Origin: Acidihalobacter_A sp037381185 | Lineage (GTDB): Bacteria > Pseudomonadota > Gammaproteobacteria > DSM-5130 > Acidihalobacteraceae | Assembly: GCF_037381185.1 (NCBI RefSeq) | Contig: NZ_JARRQY010000031.1 | Span: 24,773 to 88,772 of the forward strand | Direction of reading: 5' to 3' | DNA: 64,000 nucleotides | Shown: positions 45,693 to 55,021 of the stretch, in pieces | Position numbering within the stretch: the stretch's first letter is position 1 | Layout: every line of letters begins with the position of its first letter | The notes under the pieces: model-generated | The model's database searches: none | What the model saw: only the letters and a program-made list of their open reading frames with translations | Told to the model about the DNA's origin: nothing | Translations under genes and position numbers: made by a program

Positions 45693-46661
45693 ATGCGGAC
45701 GTTGATGATTGTGGGCTTGGCGTTGGGCCTGGTTTCCACTGCCTACGCGTCGGCGTCCGGGCATGTGCAGGAATCTCCCGAGGCTCTCCTGCAGGGTATG
45801 GACAGGGCCGTCAAGCAGCTGAATTACGAAGGCATCTTCGTCTATCAGAACGGCAATGCGCTCAGTACCTTGAAGGTGGTGCACGCATGGGATGCCGGGC
45901 GGGTCCGCGAGCGGCTGGTGTCGAAGGATGGGTCGCGCCGGGAGGTGCTGATCGACGGCAACAGCGTGACCTACGTACGCCCCTCGGTCAAATCGATCGT
46001 GATCATGCAGCGCAGCGTCCATCCAGGGCTGCCCGGCGGCTTGGACGCCGGTTCCTGGAAGAGTGCGTACTATCGTCCGCAATTGGGCAGATCACACCGC
46101 GTGGCGGGGATGTCCTGTCGCCAGGTGGTGCTGAAGCCGGTGGACAAGCTGCGCTATGCGCGGCGTATTTGCGTTGGCCTGCGGCATCATCTACCCCTGG
46201 AAACCGAGGTCATCGACCAGCATGGCAATGTGGTCGAACGCATGCTGTTCACCTCGCTGACGGTGGTCAGGTCGCTGCCGGCCAGCGAGTTCGCCCCTCC
46301 GGTGCTTGGTTCCGGCTATACGCTCAAGCGGGTGCAGGACTCCGGGCCCACGCATGCTTCCGCCTGGCGGTTCAGCAGCCTGCCGGAGGGCTTCAAGCTG
46401 TTCGCCGAACGCGAACGCAATCTCGCCGCCGGCGGCCAACGGGTGCGTCAGCTGGTGTTGTCCGACGGTGTTTCCACGGTGTCGGTGTTCATCGCGCCGG
46501 CGACGGCGGACGCTGCCGCAAATGGCAGTTTTCTGCGTAGCGGCGCGCTCAACGTGTATGCCGCGAAGGTGGATGGTCATGACGTCACCGTGATGGGCGA
46601 GGTGCCCCAGCGCACTATCCGTGATATCGCCGGCGCGTTGGCCAGGCAAAGCAATGGGTAG
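45693..46661 (+). CDS. rseB: Sigma-E regulatory periplasmic protein RseB/MucB
   Basis: Periplasmic protein of 322 residues that protects RseA from proteolysis until lipopolysaccharide or lipoprotein signals bind. A signal peptide is visible at residues 1-20 (MRTLMIVGLALGLVSTAYAS). The large domain has LNYEGIFVYQNGNALSTLKVVH, typical of the LolA-like fold, and the small C-terminal domain is complete. No MucD-type protease follows; the next gene is glutaredoxin-like. Confidence 0.93.
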   Translation: MRTLMIVGLALGLVSTAYASASGHVQESPEALLQGMDRAVKQLNYEGIFVYQNGNALSTLKVVHAWDAGRVRERLVSKDGSRREVLIDGNSVTYVRPSVKSIVIMQRSVHPGLPGGLDAGSWKSAYYRPQLGRSHRVAGMSCRQVVLKPVDKLRYARRICVGLRHHLPLETEVIDQHGNVVERMLFTSLTVVRSLPASEFAPPVLGSGYTLKRVQDSGPTHASAWRFSSLPEGFKLFAERERNLAAGGQRVRQLVLSDGVSTVSVFIAPATADAAANGSFLRSGALNVYAAKVDGHDVTVMGEVPQRTIRDIAGALARQSNG

Positions 46662-46796
46662 GTAGCACGTCGGGGGGCATTCGCGGGCCAGGGGTCGCTC
46701 AATCGAGCCCGTGCGAGCTGTGGCGCGTCAGCCCGCGGATGGCCTTTTTGCGTCTTCGTCGTCATAATCCGTTCCCTGTTTCCGCCGACGCGTTAA

Positions 46797-47036
46797 ATGC
46801 ATACGCTTACGCTATATCACCGCGCAGGTTGTCATCTGTGCGACGACATGCTGCAGGAACTGGAGCGTATGGGACCGGATGTCGGCTTCGTGATCAGCCG
46901 CGTCGACATCGACGCGGACCCGGCGCTTGCGCGCCGCTTCAACGAAAAAATACCGGTGCTGGCTCTGGGCGAGGACATCATTTGCTGTCATCGCCTCGAC
47001 GAGCGGGTGCTGCGACAGGCGTTATCGGATGGCTAA
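46797..47036 (+). CDS. Glutaredoxin-like protein (DUF836 family)
   Basis: Thioredoxin-fold protein of 79 residues with the redox motif CHLC near the N-terminus (LYHRAGCHLCDDM) and the cis-proline in KIPVLAL. The substrate is unknown. It lies just before lepA, whose start falls within its last codons, so translation is coupled. Confidence 0.88.
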   Translation: MHTLTLYHRAGCHLCDDMLQELERMGPDVGFVISRVDIDADPALARRFNEKIPVLALGEDIICCHRLDERVLRQALSDG

Positions 47037-48831
47037 GCCGCTCAAGAACATTCGCAATTTTTCGATCATCGCGCATATCGACCATGGCAAATCCACGCTG
47101 GCGGACCGCCTGATTCAGCTCTGCGGTGGTTTGAGCGAGCGTGAAATGTCCGCGCAGGTGCTCGATTCCATGGACATCGAGCGTGAACGCGGCATCACCA
47201 TCAAGGCGCAGAGTGTATCGCTGGACTACAAGGCCGCCGACGGCGAGGTCTACCAGCTGAACATCATCGACACGCCCGGCCACGTGGATTTCTCCTACGA
47301 GGTGTCGCGCTCGCTGGCAGCCTGCGAGGGCGCGCTGCTGGTGGTGGACGCTTCGCAGGGCGTCGAGGCGCAGAGCGTTGCCAACTGCTATACCGCCATC
47401 GACCAGGGGCTGGAAGTGGTGCCGGTGCTCAACAAGATCGACCTGCCGGCGGCCGAGCCGGAGCGGGTGATCGAGGAGATCGAAGAGATCATCGGCATCG
47501 AAGCCCTGGATGCGCTGCGCATCAGCGCCAAGACCGGAGAGGGCGTGCCCGACCTGCTCGAGACGTTGGTCGCCCGGATCCCGCCGCCCGAGGGCGATCG
47601 CGACGCACCGCTGCAGGCTCTGATCATCGACTCCTGGTTCGACAACTACGTCGGCGTGGTCGCGCTGGTGCGTGTCGTCTCCGGGCGCATCCTGCCGCGG
47701 CAGAAGATCATGATGATGTCGACCGGGCGTACGCAGCAGGTGGACAAGGTGGGCGTGTTCCAGCCCAAGCCTTTCGTCACCGAAAGCCTGGAGGCGGGCG
47801 AGGTCGGCTACGTCATCGCCGCGATCAAGGAAATCGACGGCGCGCGCGTGGGCGACACCATCACCGGTGCCGACCGTCCCGCCGCCAAGCCGCTGCCGGG
47901 CTTCAAGGAAGTGCAGCCGCGCGTGTTCGCCGGCATCTTCCCGGTCGAATCGGATGACTACGAAGACCTGCGTGACGCGCTGGACAAGCTGCGGCTCAAT
48001 GACGCCGCGCTGGCCTACGAGCCCGAGACCTCGCAGGCGCTGGGTTTCGGCTTCCGCTGCGGCTTTCTCGGCATGCTGCACATGGAGATCGTGCAGGAGC
48101 GTCTGGAACGCGAGTACGACCTTGATCTCATCACCACCGCGCCTACGGTCATCTACGAGGTACAGACGACCGGCGGGGAAGTGGTGCGGATCCACAATCC
48201 GAGCGATCTGCCTCCGGTCAACGAGATCGCCGAGATTCGCGAGCCGATCATCACCGCCAACATCTTGGTGCCGCAGGAATACGTCGGACAGGTGATCACG
48301 CTGTGCGTCGAAAAGCGCGGCGTGCAGGCCAAGATGCTGTATCTGGGCAAACAGGTCTCGCTGGCCTACGAGCTGCCGCTCAACGAAGTGGTGCTCGATT
48401 TCTTCGATCGCCTGAAATCCGTCAGCCGCGGCTACGCCTCGTTCGACTATCACATGGAACGTTTCCAGACTGCTCCGCTGGTGCGGGTGGATGTGTTGAT
48501 CAACGGCGACCGGGTCGACGCACTGGCGCTGATCGTGCACCGCGACGCCGCGCAGACGCGCGGGCGCGAATTGACCGAGCGCATGAAGGAACTCATTCCG
48601 CGTCAGATGTTCGAAGTGGCGATCCAGGCGGCGATCGGCACGCACATCATTGCGCGTTCCTCGGTCAAGGCGCTGCGCAAGAACGTGTTGGCCAAATGCT
48701 ATGGTGGCGACGTGTCGCGCAAGCGCAAGCTGCTGGAGAAACAGAAAGCAGGTAAGAAGCGCATGAAGCAGGTCGGCAAGGTGGAAATTCCGCAGGAGGC
48801 CTTTCTCGCCGTGCTGCGCGTAGACAATTGA
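47029..48831 (+). CDS. lepA: Elongation factor 4 (LepA)
   Basis: Ribosomal back-translocase GTPase of 600 residues. G1 is AHIDHGKSTLADRL, G3 is DTPGHVDF, G4 is NKIDLPAA. The unique LepA C-terminal domain is present (KRMKQVGKVEIPQEAF). Start ATG 47029 (MAKPLKNIRNF) overlaps the glutaredoxin-like gene; open frame further up is part of that gene. Usual partner of lepB downstream. Confidence 0.97.
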   Translation: MAKPLKNIRNFSIIAHIDHGKSTLADRLIQLCGGLSEREMSAQVLDSMDIERERGITIKAQSVSLDYKAADGEVYQLNIIDTPGHVDFSYEVSRSLAACEGALLVVDASQGVEAQSVANCYTAIDQGLEVVPVLNKIDLPAAEPERVIEEIEEIIGIEALDALRISAKTGEGVPDLLETLVARIPPPEGDRDAPLQALIIDSWFDNYVGVVALVRVVSGRILPRQKIMMMSTGRTQQVDKVGVFQPKPFVTESLEAGEVGYVIAAIKEIDGARVGDTITGADRPAAKPLPGFKEVQPRVFAGIFPVESDDYEDLRDALDKLRLNDAALAYEPETSQALGFGFRCGFLGMLHMEIVQERLEREYDLDLITTAPTVIYEVQTTGGEVVRIHNPSDLPPVNEIAEIREPIITANILVPQEYVGQVITLCVEKRGVQAKMLYLGKQVSLAYELPLNEVVLDFFDRLKSVSRGYASFDYHMERFQTAPLVRVDVLINGDRVDALALIVHRDAAQTRGRELTERMKELIPRQMFEVAIQAAIGTHIIARSSVKALRKNVLAKCYGGDVSRKRKLLEKQKAGKKRMKQVGKVEIPQEAFLAVLRVDN

Positions 48832-48868
48832 GCGCCCGGCGGGCGCCATAGGTTGAGGAAACTATCGC

Positions 48869-49708
48869 ATGAGTTTCGATCTGGAGTTCGTACTGGTCGT
48901 CGCCGTTCTGGTCACCGGCCTAGTCTGGTTGATCGATGCGCGCTGGGTCGCCCCCAAGCGTCGCAAGCAAGCCTACGGGGCGGATCAGGAGGGTGGGGTC
49001 GAGAACGTCAATGCGATCAGGGAACCCTGGTACGTCGAATACTCGCGCTCGTTCTTTCCTGTGCTGCTGGTCGTGCTCATTCTGCGCTCTTTCGTAGCCG
49101 AACCGTTCCGCATTCCCTCCGGCTCTATGATGCCAACCCTGTTGGTGGGCGACTTCATCCTGGTGAACAAGTTCGACTTCGGCCTGCGCCTGCCGTTGAT
49201 CCACACCAAGATCGTGCCCGTGGGCGAGCCGCAGCGCGGCGATGTGGTCGTGTTCCGCTATCCGGAGAATCCTTCGATCGACTACATCAAGCGCATCATC
49301 GGCCTGCCGGGCGACAAGATCACCTACGATGGCAACAAGCTCTACATCAACGGCAAGCTGGTCAAAACCGTGCCGGACGGCATCTACAAGGGCGAAGGAC
49401 CGAACCACCTGATGGGCGGTGCGCACAAGGAGATAGAATATCTTCCGCGGCGCAACGGCACCGTCGTCAAGCATGAAATCCTGATTCTGCCCCAGGTTCC
49501 CGTTTCCAGCCTGCCGGATGCAACGGTGACCGTGCCCAAGGGCCATTACTTCGTTATGGGCGACAACCGCGACGACAGTAACGATAGCCGTTTCTGGGGC
49601 TTCGTGCCCGAGAACAACCTGGTCGGCAGAGCCTTTCTGATCTGGATGAATTGGGATTCCCAGGACAATCGGGTTGACTTTCACCGCATCGGCGACATGA
49701 TTCACTAG
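48869..49708 (+). CDS. lepB: Signal peptidase I
   Basis: Inner-membrane protease of 279 residues that cleaves signal peptides. Two N-terminal membrane helices lie at about residues 1-22 and 60-78. The catalytic serine is in IPSGSMMPTLLVGD, and the lysine in DYIKRIIGLPGD. The C-terminal GDNRDDSNDSRFWGFV motif is present. It follows lepA after a 37-base gap. Confidence 0.97.
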   Translation: MSFDLEFVLVVAVLVTGLVWLIDARWVAPKRRKQAYGADQEGGVENVNAIREPWYVEYSRSFFPVLLVVLILRSFVAEPFRIPSGSMMPTLLVGDFILVNKFDFGLRLPLIHTKIVPVGEPQRGDVVVFRYPENPSIDYIKRIIGLPGDKITYDGNKLYINGKLVKTVPDGIYKGEGPNHLMGGAHKEIEYLPRRNGTVVKHEILILPQVPVSSLPDATVTVPKGHYFVMGDNRDDSNDSRFWGFVPENNLVGRAFLIWMNWDSQDNRVDFHRIGDMIH

Positions 49709-49775
49709 ACGAACCGATGATTTGCCAATTCCAACAATGAGGCCGCTTGCGGCTGACAATCGAGGAGCAATCGCG

Positions 49776-50162
49776 ATGCGCACGCGCAATAGCCAATGTG
49801 GCGTTTCTCTTATTTCGGTGCTTCTGCTGCTGGCCATCCTCGGGGTGGGCTTCACTATCGGCATACGCCTGTTTCCGGTGTACATGGACTACTACAACGT
49901 CAAGTCCATCATGAACGAGGTCGCGCATTCGCCCGGCATCGGCAGCAAGAACTACCACGGCGTGTGGGACGGCATCTCCAAGCGCCTGGACATCAACGAC
50001 ATCAACGACATCACGCAGAAGAACTTCAAGATGAAGACGGTGGGCAACCAGACCACGCTGACAGTCAAATACCAGGTCAAGCGTCATCTGATCGCCAACA
50101 TCGACGGTCTGATGAGCTTCGATTATTCCGTGAGCTACGAAAGCAAGAACAACGGTGGCTGA
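49776..50162 (+). CDS. DUF4845 membrane protein
   Basis: Protein of 128 residues with one N-terminal membrane helix (GVSLISVLLLLAILGVGFTIG), which looks pilin-like. It belongs to a family usually found between lepB and rnc; the function is unknown. Start ATG 49776 follows a GAGGAG ribosome site at 49762; an in-frame codon at 49722 is less likely. Confidence 0.88.
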   Translation: MRTRNSQCGVSLISVLLLLAILGVGFTIGIRLFPVYMDYYNVKSIMNEVAHSPGIGSKNYHGVWDGISKRLDINDINDITQKNFKMKTVGNQTTLTVKYQVKRHLIANIDGLMSFDYSVSYESKNNGG

Positions 50163-50204
50163 TGCACGGTTTTTCGTTCGGCGCGTCGTGAGGAATCCTC
50201 GGGG

Positions 50205-50888
50205 ATGAGCCAGCGCACGATCGCCCTGGACTGGCTGCCCGAGTCCCTGCGCAGTTCGCCGCTGTACGAGCAGGCGCTCACCCACCGCAGCGCCTCGGCT
50301 TCGAACTACGAACGGCTGGAGTTCCTCGGCGATGCGTTGCTCGGTTTCGTCATCGGCGAGCACCTGTACCGGCAGTTCCCCAAGGGCAGCGAGGGAGAAC
50401 TCAGCCGCTTGCGCGCCTCGCTGGTCAAGCGCGAGACCCTGGCTTCCATCGCGCGCGAACGGTGCCTGGGCGATCATCTGCGGCTTGGTTCCGGCGAACT
50501 CAAGAGCGGCGGTTTTCGCCGCGATTCCATTCTCGCCGATACCGTAGAAGCGCTGATCGGCGCGCATTATCTGGTGCTGGGTATGGAGCCTACGCGCGAC
50601 TTCGTGTTGGCGCTGTACGGTGAGCGTCTGCAAGCGCTGCCCAGTGCGGACAGTCTCAAAGATCCCAAGACCCGGCTGCAGGAACTCCTGCAGGGGCGTG
50701 GCTTGCCGCTACCTGAATACATTTTGCTGGAGACCAGCGGCGAGGCGCACAGGCAGACCTTCCGCATCGCCTGTCGGGTGGCGGCGCGCGACCTGAGCGT
50801 CGAGGCCGTCGGTAGCAGCCGGCGCAAGGCCGAGCAGGCCGGTGCGGAAGCCGCGTTGAAGGCGCTCGAAGCGAACGGAGAGCGTTGA
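50205..50888 (+). CDS. rnc: Ribonuclease III
   Basis: Double-stranded RNA endonuclease of 227 residues that processes rRNA and regulates mRNAs. The catalytic signature is YERLEFLGDALLG, with further acidic ligands in LADTVEALIGA. A C-terminal dsRNA-binding domain (DPKTRLQELLQGRG through SSRRKAEQAGAEAAL) is complete. The stop overlaps the era start (TGATG). Confidence 0.97.
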   Translation: MSQRTIALDWLPESLRSSPLYEQALTHRSASASNYERLEFLGDALLGFVIGEHLYRQFPKGSEGELSRLRASLVKRETLASIARERCLGDHLRLGSGELKSGGFRRDSILADTVEALIGAHYLVLGMEPTRDFVLALYGERLQALPSADSLKDPKTRLQELLQGRGLPLPEYILLETSGEAHRQTFRIACRVAARDLSVEAVGSSRRKAEQAGAEAALKALEANGER

Positions 50889-51799
50889 TGGATACCTCAC
50901 CGCAAGTGCGCCGAGGCGGCAGCGTCGCAATCGTCGGCCGTCCCAACGTCGGCAAATCGACGCTGCTCAACCAGTTGCTGGGCCAGAAGCTGGCGATCAC
51001 GGCCGACAAGCCACAGACCACGCGCCACCGTATCCTCGGCGTGGTCGAAATGCCGGCCGGCCAGTTGGCGCTGCTCGACACGCCCGGCATTCACCGCATG
51101 CGCGGCGCACGGGCACTCAACGAGGCGCTCAACCGGGCAGCCATCGGTGCGGTCGTGGAGGCCGATGTGGTCTGGTTCATGGTCGTCGCCGGCCAATGGG
51201 ACGAGGCGGAGGACCGCATTCTGGCTGCGCTGGTGCGCGAGGGCCGGCCGGTCATGTTGCTGGTCAACAAGATCGATCGTCTGAAGCGCCGCGAAGAATT
51301 GCTGCCGTTTCTGGAAAAGGTTGCGGCCAAGCACGATTTTGCGGAAATTTTTCCCATTTCCGCGCTCAAGGGCGACAACGCGCAGCGCCTGGCCGAACAT
51401 ACCCTGGCGCATCTGCCCGAGGGCGGTGCGCGCTATCCCGAGGATCAGCTCACCGACCGCAGCCTGCGCTTCATCAGCGCGGAGTTCATTCGCGAGCAAA
51501 TCATGCGCTCGCTGGGCGAGGAAGTGCCCTACGCGGCGGCGGTCACCATCGATCAGTTCGAGGAAACGCCGACGCTGGTGCGCATCATCGCCACCGTGTG
51601 GGTCGAGCGCGACGGACAGAAGGCCATACTCATCGGCCGCGGCGGTGGCCGCCTCAAGTCGATCGGCAGCCAGGCGCGACACTCCATCGAGGAACTGGTC
51701 GAGCGCAAGGTGTTCCTGCAGTTGTGGGTCAAGGTGCGGGCAGGTTGGCAGGACGATCCGCGCTTCCTGCAGTCCCTGGAGCTGGACGATCTGAAGTGA
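50888..51799 (+). CDS. era: GTPase Era
   Basis: Ribosome-assembly GTPase of 303 residues that binds 16S rRNA. G1 is GRPNVGKSTLLNQ, G3 is LDTPGIHR, G4 is LVNKIDRLKRR. A C-terminal KH domain follows (IIATVWVERDGQKAILIGRGG). Start ATG 50888 overlaps the rnc stop; TTG 50885 is also possible. Confidence 0.97.
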   Translation: MDTSPQVRRGGSVAIVGRPNVGKSTLLNQLLGQKLAITADKPQTTRHRILGVVEMPAGQLALLDTPGIHRMRGARALNEALNRAAIGAVVEADVVWFMVVAGQWDEAEDRILAALVREGRPVMLLVNKIDRLKRREELLPFLEKVAAKHDFAEIFPISALKGDNAQRLAEHTLAHLPEGGARYPEDQLTDRSLRFISAEFIREQIMRSLGEEVPYAAAVTIDQFEETPTLVRIIATVWVERDGQKAILIGRGGGRLKSIGSQARHSIEELVERKVFLQLWVKVRAGWQDDPRFLQSLELDDLK

Positions 51800-52530
51800 G
51801 GGAACTGCAGGACGACGGCTATGTGCTGCACGCTCGGCCATACCGGGAGACCAGCCTGCTGCTCGAGGCCGTTACCGCCAACCACGGACGGCTCGGGCTG
51901 ATTGCGCGCGGGGCTCGGCGCGGGCGTGGCGGACAGGCCGGTGCGCTGCAGCCGTTTCAGCGCCTGCAATTGCGCTGGAGTCCGCGCGGAGAACTGCACA
52001 CCCTGGCCGGGGCGGAGGAAGTGGCTCGCCATCGCCTGACCTCGGCGGCGTTGCCGGCCGGTCTGTACCTCAACGAACTGCTCATGCGTCTGCTGACGCG
52101 GCATGAGGACTGTCACGAGATCTACTCGGCTTACGTGCGCACGCTGGAGCATATGAGCGCGGGCGAAGCCCTGGAGCCGGCGCTGCGCGATTTCGAGCTG
52201 GATCTGCTGGAAGGCCTGGGCTACGGACTGACGCTCGACTACGAGGCGGACGGCGGCGCGCCGCTGGACCCGCAGGCACGCTACTGTTATATCGAGCAGC
52301 ATGGCGCCGTACGCGTCGCCGACAACGCGGCCGGTTCCTTTCCCGGCGCGATATTTCTCGGCATTGCCGCACGGGACTGGGGCGACGCGGAGACCTTGCG
52401 AGCGGCCAAGCACATACTGCGCGGCGCTCTGGAAGCGCACCTGGGTCCGCGCGGGCTGCGCACGCGGGAGCTGCTCGGCGGCTTGGCACGACTGCGGCGA
52501 ATGTCCGACAATAGTCCCACCGATTCCTAG
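51796..52530 (+). CDS. recO: DNA repair protein RecO
   Basis: Recombination mediator of 244 residues that helps RecR load RecA on SSB-coated DNA. The N-terminal OB fold shows the usual GYVLHARPYRETSLLLEAV and GLIARGAR. A helical C-terminal domain completes the protein. The start is GTG 51796, overlapping the era stop (GTGA), which matches the compact gene order era-recO-pdxJ. Confidence 0.93.
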   Translation: MRELQDDGYVLHARPYRETSLLLEAVTANHGRLGLIARGARRGRGGQAGALQPFQRLQLRWSPRGELHTLAGAEEVARHRLTSAALPAGLYLNELLMRLLTRHEDCHEIYSAYVRTLEHMSAGEALEPALRDFELDLLEGLGYGLTLDYEADGGAPLDPQARYCYIEQHGAVRVADNAAGSFPGAIFLGIAARDWGDAETLRAAKHILRGALEAHLGPRGLRTRELLGGLARLRRMSDNSPTDS

Positions 52531-52542
52531 GTCGTATCTCTC

Positions 52543-53268
52543 ATGAAACTCGGCGTAAACATCGACCACGTGGCCACCCTGCGGCAGGCGCGGCACACCC
52601 CGTACCCCAGCATCCCCGACGCGATCCGTACCGTCGAGCGCGGTGGTGCGGATGCCATCACCATGCACCTGCGCGAGGACCGGCGCCACATCCAGGATGC
52701 CGACATCCTCACCGCGCACGATCACCTCACGACGCGTCTCAACATGGAGATGGCGGCTACCGAGGAAATGGTCGGCATCGCCCTCCAGGTGCAGCCCCGC
52801 GACTGCTGCATCGTGCCCGAGAAACGCGAGGAGCTGACCACCGAAGGCGGCTTGGACGTGATCGGCATGGGGCAACGCCTGATCGACGCCTGCGGCCGCC
52901 TGGGCGAGGGCGGGGTGCGCGTGTCGCTGTTCGTCGAGCCCGACGTCGGGCTGCTCGAGGCAATCCGCGCCACGGGTGCGCCGGTCATCGAGCTGCATAC
53001 CGGTACTTACGCCAATGCCGCCGACACTCCGGCTCGCGAGGCTGAACTGGAACGCATCCGCGCCATGACCGCCGCCGCGCATGCCGCCGGTATCCAGGTC
53101 AACGCGGGGCATGGCCTGGATTACACCAACGTCGCCGCCGTCGCGGCGATTCCCGAGCTGGTCGAGCTGAACATCGGCCACTCCATCGTGGCCCGCGCGC
53201 TGTTCGTCGGCCTGGAGCAGGCCACGCGCGAAATGAAGGCGCTGATGTCGGACGCGTGGACTTCGTGA
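52543..53268 (+). CDS. pdxJ: Pyridoxine 5'-phosphate synthase PdxJ
   Basis: Forms pyridoxine 5'-phosphate from 1-deoxyxylulose 5-phosphate and aminoacetone phosphate derivatives. The 241-residue TIM barrel begins with LGVNIDHVATLRQAR and has the phosphate-binding and catalytic segments MHLREDRRHIQD and VNAGHGLDYTNV, plus ELNIGHSIVARA near the end. Its 3' end overlaps acpS by 13 bases. Confidence 0.97.
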   Translation: MKLGVNIDHVATLRQARHTPYPSIPDAIRTVERGGADAITMHLREDRRHIQDADILTAHDHLTTRLNMEMAATEEMVGIALQVQPRDCCIVPEKREELTTEGGLDVIGMGQRLIDACGRLGEGGVRVSLFVEPDVGLLEAIRATGAPVIELHTGTYANAADTPAREAELERIRAMTAAAHAAGIQVNAGHGLDYTNVAAVAAIPELVELNIGHSIVARALFVGLEQATREMKALMSDAWTS

Positions 53269-53648
53269 GCGTTCGCGGCATCGGCGTCGACCTGGTCGAA
53301 TTGCAGCGCGTCGAACGCATGTACGAGCGCCACGGTCCGCGTGCCGTGGAGCGCATTCTGCACCCCGACGAGCGCGTGGATCTGGGCAAACAGCGCGAAC
53401 CGGCGCGCTATCTGGCCAAGCGCTTCGCGGCCAAGGAGGCCGGCGCCAAGGCGTTGGGCACCGGCATCGCCCACGGCGTACGCCTGCACGACATTCGTAT
53501 AGGCCATGACGCACTGGGGCGTCCGGAGCTGATCCTAGCCGACGGGGCGCTGCAGCGGGCGCATGCGCTGGGCGCCACGCACTGGCATTTGTCGCTGAGC
53601 GACGAGCACGAGCAGGTGATCGCCTTCGTCGTATTGGACGGCAATTAG
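53256..53648 (+). CDS. acpS: Holo-acyl-carrier-protein synthase
   Basis: Transfers phosphopantetheine from CoA to acyl carrier protein. The 130-residue protein has the metal-binding GIGVDLVEL and the catalytic FAAKEAGAKALGTGI motif, and ends with HLSLSDEHEQVIAFVV. Start ATG 53256 lies inside pdxJ; a GTG at 53265 is the alternative. Confidence 0.95.
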   Translation: MDFVSVRGIGVDLVELQRVERMYERHGPRAVERILHPDERVDLGKQREPARYLAKRFAAKEAGAKALGTGIAHGVRLHDIRIGHDALGRPELILADGALQRAHALGATHWHLSLSDEHEQVIAFVVLDGN

Positions 53649-53671
53649 CCGTTCGGCTGTAGGATTCGGAT

Positions 53672-54037
53672 ATGGAAACGAAGAGATATCTGGTTGTCCA
53701 AGCTCATGCGAGCGAGTATCCCGAACCTATTACCTTCGCAAAAGGCGCTCCGCTCACCGTAGGTGAAAAGTATGCGGGGCCGGAGGATTGGAACGACTGG
53801 TTTTTCTGCGACACACCGGGGCAAAGAGGCGGTTGGGTGCCGGCACAGATTATTGAGATCATCAATGGCAGCAACGCCCGCGCCAGCGACGACTACACGG
53901 CGAGAGAATTGAATGTTCGCGCGGGGGATACGCTTCTGGGCCTGAAAATTCTGAATGGTTGGTGCTGGTGCAGCAATCCGAAAAATTCGGAATCTGGATG
54001 GATTCCTCTGAGGAATCTGCAGGAAGTCGACCCGTGA
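53672..54037 (+). CDS. Protein with two SH3-like domains
   Basis: Cytoplasmic-looking protein of 121 residues with two SH3-like repeats. The first (residues 1-62) has LVVQAHASEYPEPITFAKG and GWVPAQIIE, and the second has YTARELNVRAGD and GWIPLRNL. It has no signal peptide. Binding partners are unknown. It stands alone between acpS and cysM. Its sequence is less GC-rich than its neighbours, hinting at separate origin. Confidence 0.75.
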   Translation: METKRYLVVQAHASEYPEPITFAKGAPLTVGEKYAGPEDWNDWFFCDTPGQRGGWVPAQIIEIINGSNARASDDYTARELNVRAGDTLLGLKILNGWCWCSNPKNSESGWIPLRNLQEVDP

Positions 54038-54139
54038 TTTTTCTCATGACAGTCATTATCTAGCGATTGATAACAGACGGACCACCTACCTTCATCGGCA
54101 GCTCAGGCGCTGACTGTCCCCCGGCTAAGGAGCCGTGCA

Positions 54140-55021
54140 ATGGAATACCCCACCATCGAGAAGTTCATCGGCAACACGCCGCTGGCGCGTCTGCAGCGCA
54201 TGCCCGGCGACACTTCCAACACCGTGCTGGTCAAGCTCGAAGGCAACAATCCGGCGGGTTCGGTCAAGGATCGCCCGGCGCTGAGCATGATTATGCACGC
54301 CGAGGAGCGCGGTGACATCCGTCCCGGCGACACGTTGATCGAGGCCACCAGCGGCAATACCGGCATCGCGCTGGCGATGGTGGCGGCGATCCGCGGTTAC
54401 CGCATGATCCTGATCATGCCCTCGAACATGAGCGCCGAGCGCCGCGCGGGCATGAAGGCCTACGGTGCGGAGATCATCCTGGTGGAAGGCATGGAGGTCG
54501 CCCGCGATCTGGCCCTGCAGATGCAGGCCGAGGGCAAGGGCCGCGTGCTCGACCAGTTCTCCAACCCCGACAATCCGCTGGCGCACTACGAGAGCACCGG
54601 CCCCGAGATCTGGCGCGACACCGGCGGCGGGATCACCCATTTCGTCAGCTCCATGGGCACCACCGGCACCATCATGGGCACTTCGGCCTATCTCAAGACG
54701 CAGAGCGCCGAGGTGCAGATCGTGGGCGTGCAGCCGCAGGAAGGCTCGAGCATTCCCGGCATCCGCCGCTGGCCGGAAACCTATCTGCCCAAGATCTTCG
54801 ACCCTGCGCGGCTGGACCGTACCATCGACGTCTCGCAATCCGAGGCCGAGGAAACCATGCGCCGCCTGGCGGCCGAGGAGGGCATCTTCTGCGGCGTCTC
54901 CTCCGGCGGAGCGGTGGCTGCCGCGCTGCGCTTGTCCTCCGAAGTCGAGAACGCCACCATCGTGTCGATCATCTGCGACCGCGGCGACCGCTACATCTCC
55001 ACCGGAGTGTTCCCGGCGTGA
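54140..55021 (+). CDS. cysM: Cysteine synthase B
   Basis: PLP enzyme of 293 residues that makes cysteine (or S-sulfocysteine, from thiosulfate) from O-acetylserine. The PLP lysine is in NPAGSVKDRPAL, the asparagine loop in EATSGNTGIALA, and the phosphate-binding segment is SSMGTTGTIMG. The length and MEYPTIEKFIGNTPL start fit CysM rather than CysK. Thiosulfate use would suit a sulfur-oxidising lifestyle. Overlaps the next gene. Confidence 0.93.
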   Translation: MEYPTIEKFIGNTPLARLQRMPGDTSNTVLVKLEGNNPAGSVKDRPALSMIMHAEERGDIRPGDTLIEATSGNTGIALAMVAAIRGYRMILIMPSNMSAERRAGMKAYGAEIILVEGMEVARDLALQMQAEGKGRVLDQFSNPDNPLAHYESTGPEIWRDTGGGITHFVSSMGTTGTIMGTSAYLKTQSAEVQIVGVQPQEGSSIPGIRRWPETYLPKIFDPARLDRTIDVSQSEAEETMRRLAAEEGIFCGVSSGGAVAAALRLSSEVENATIVSIICDRGDRYISTGVFPA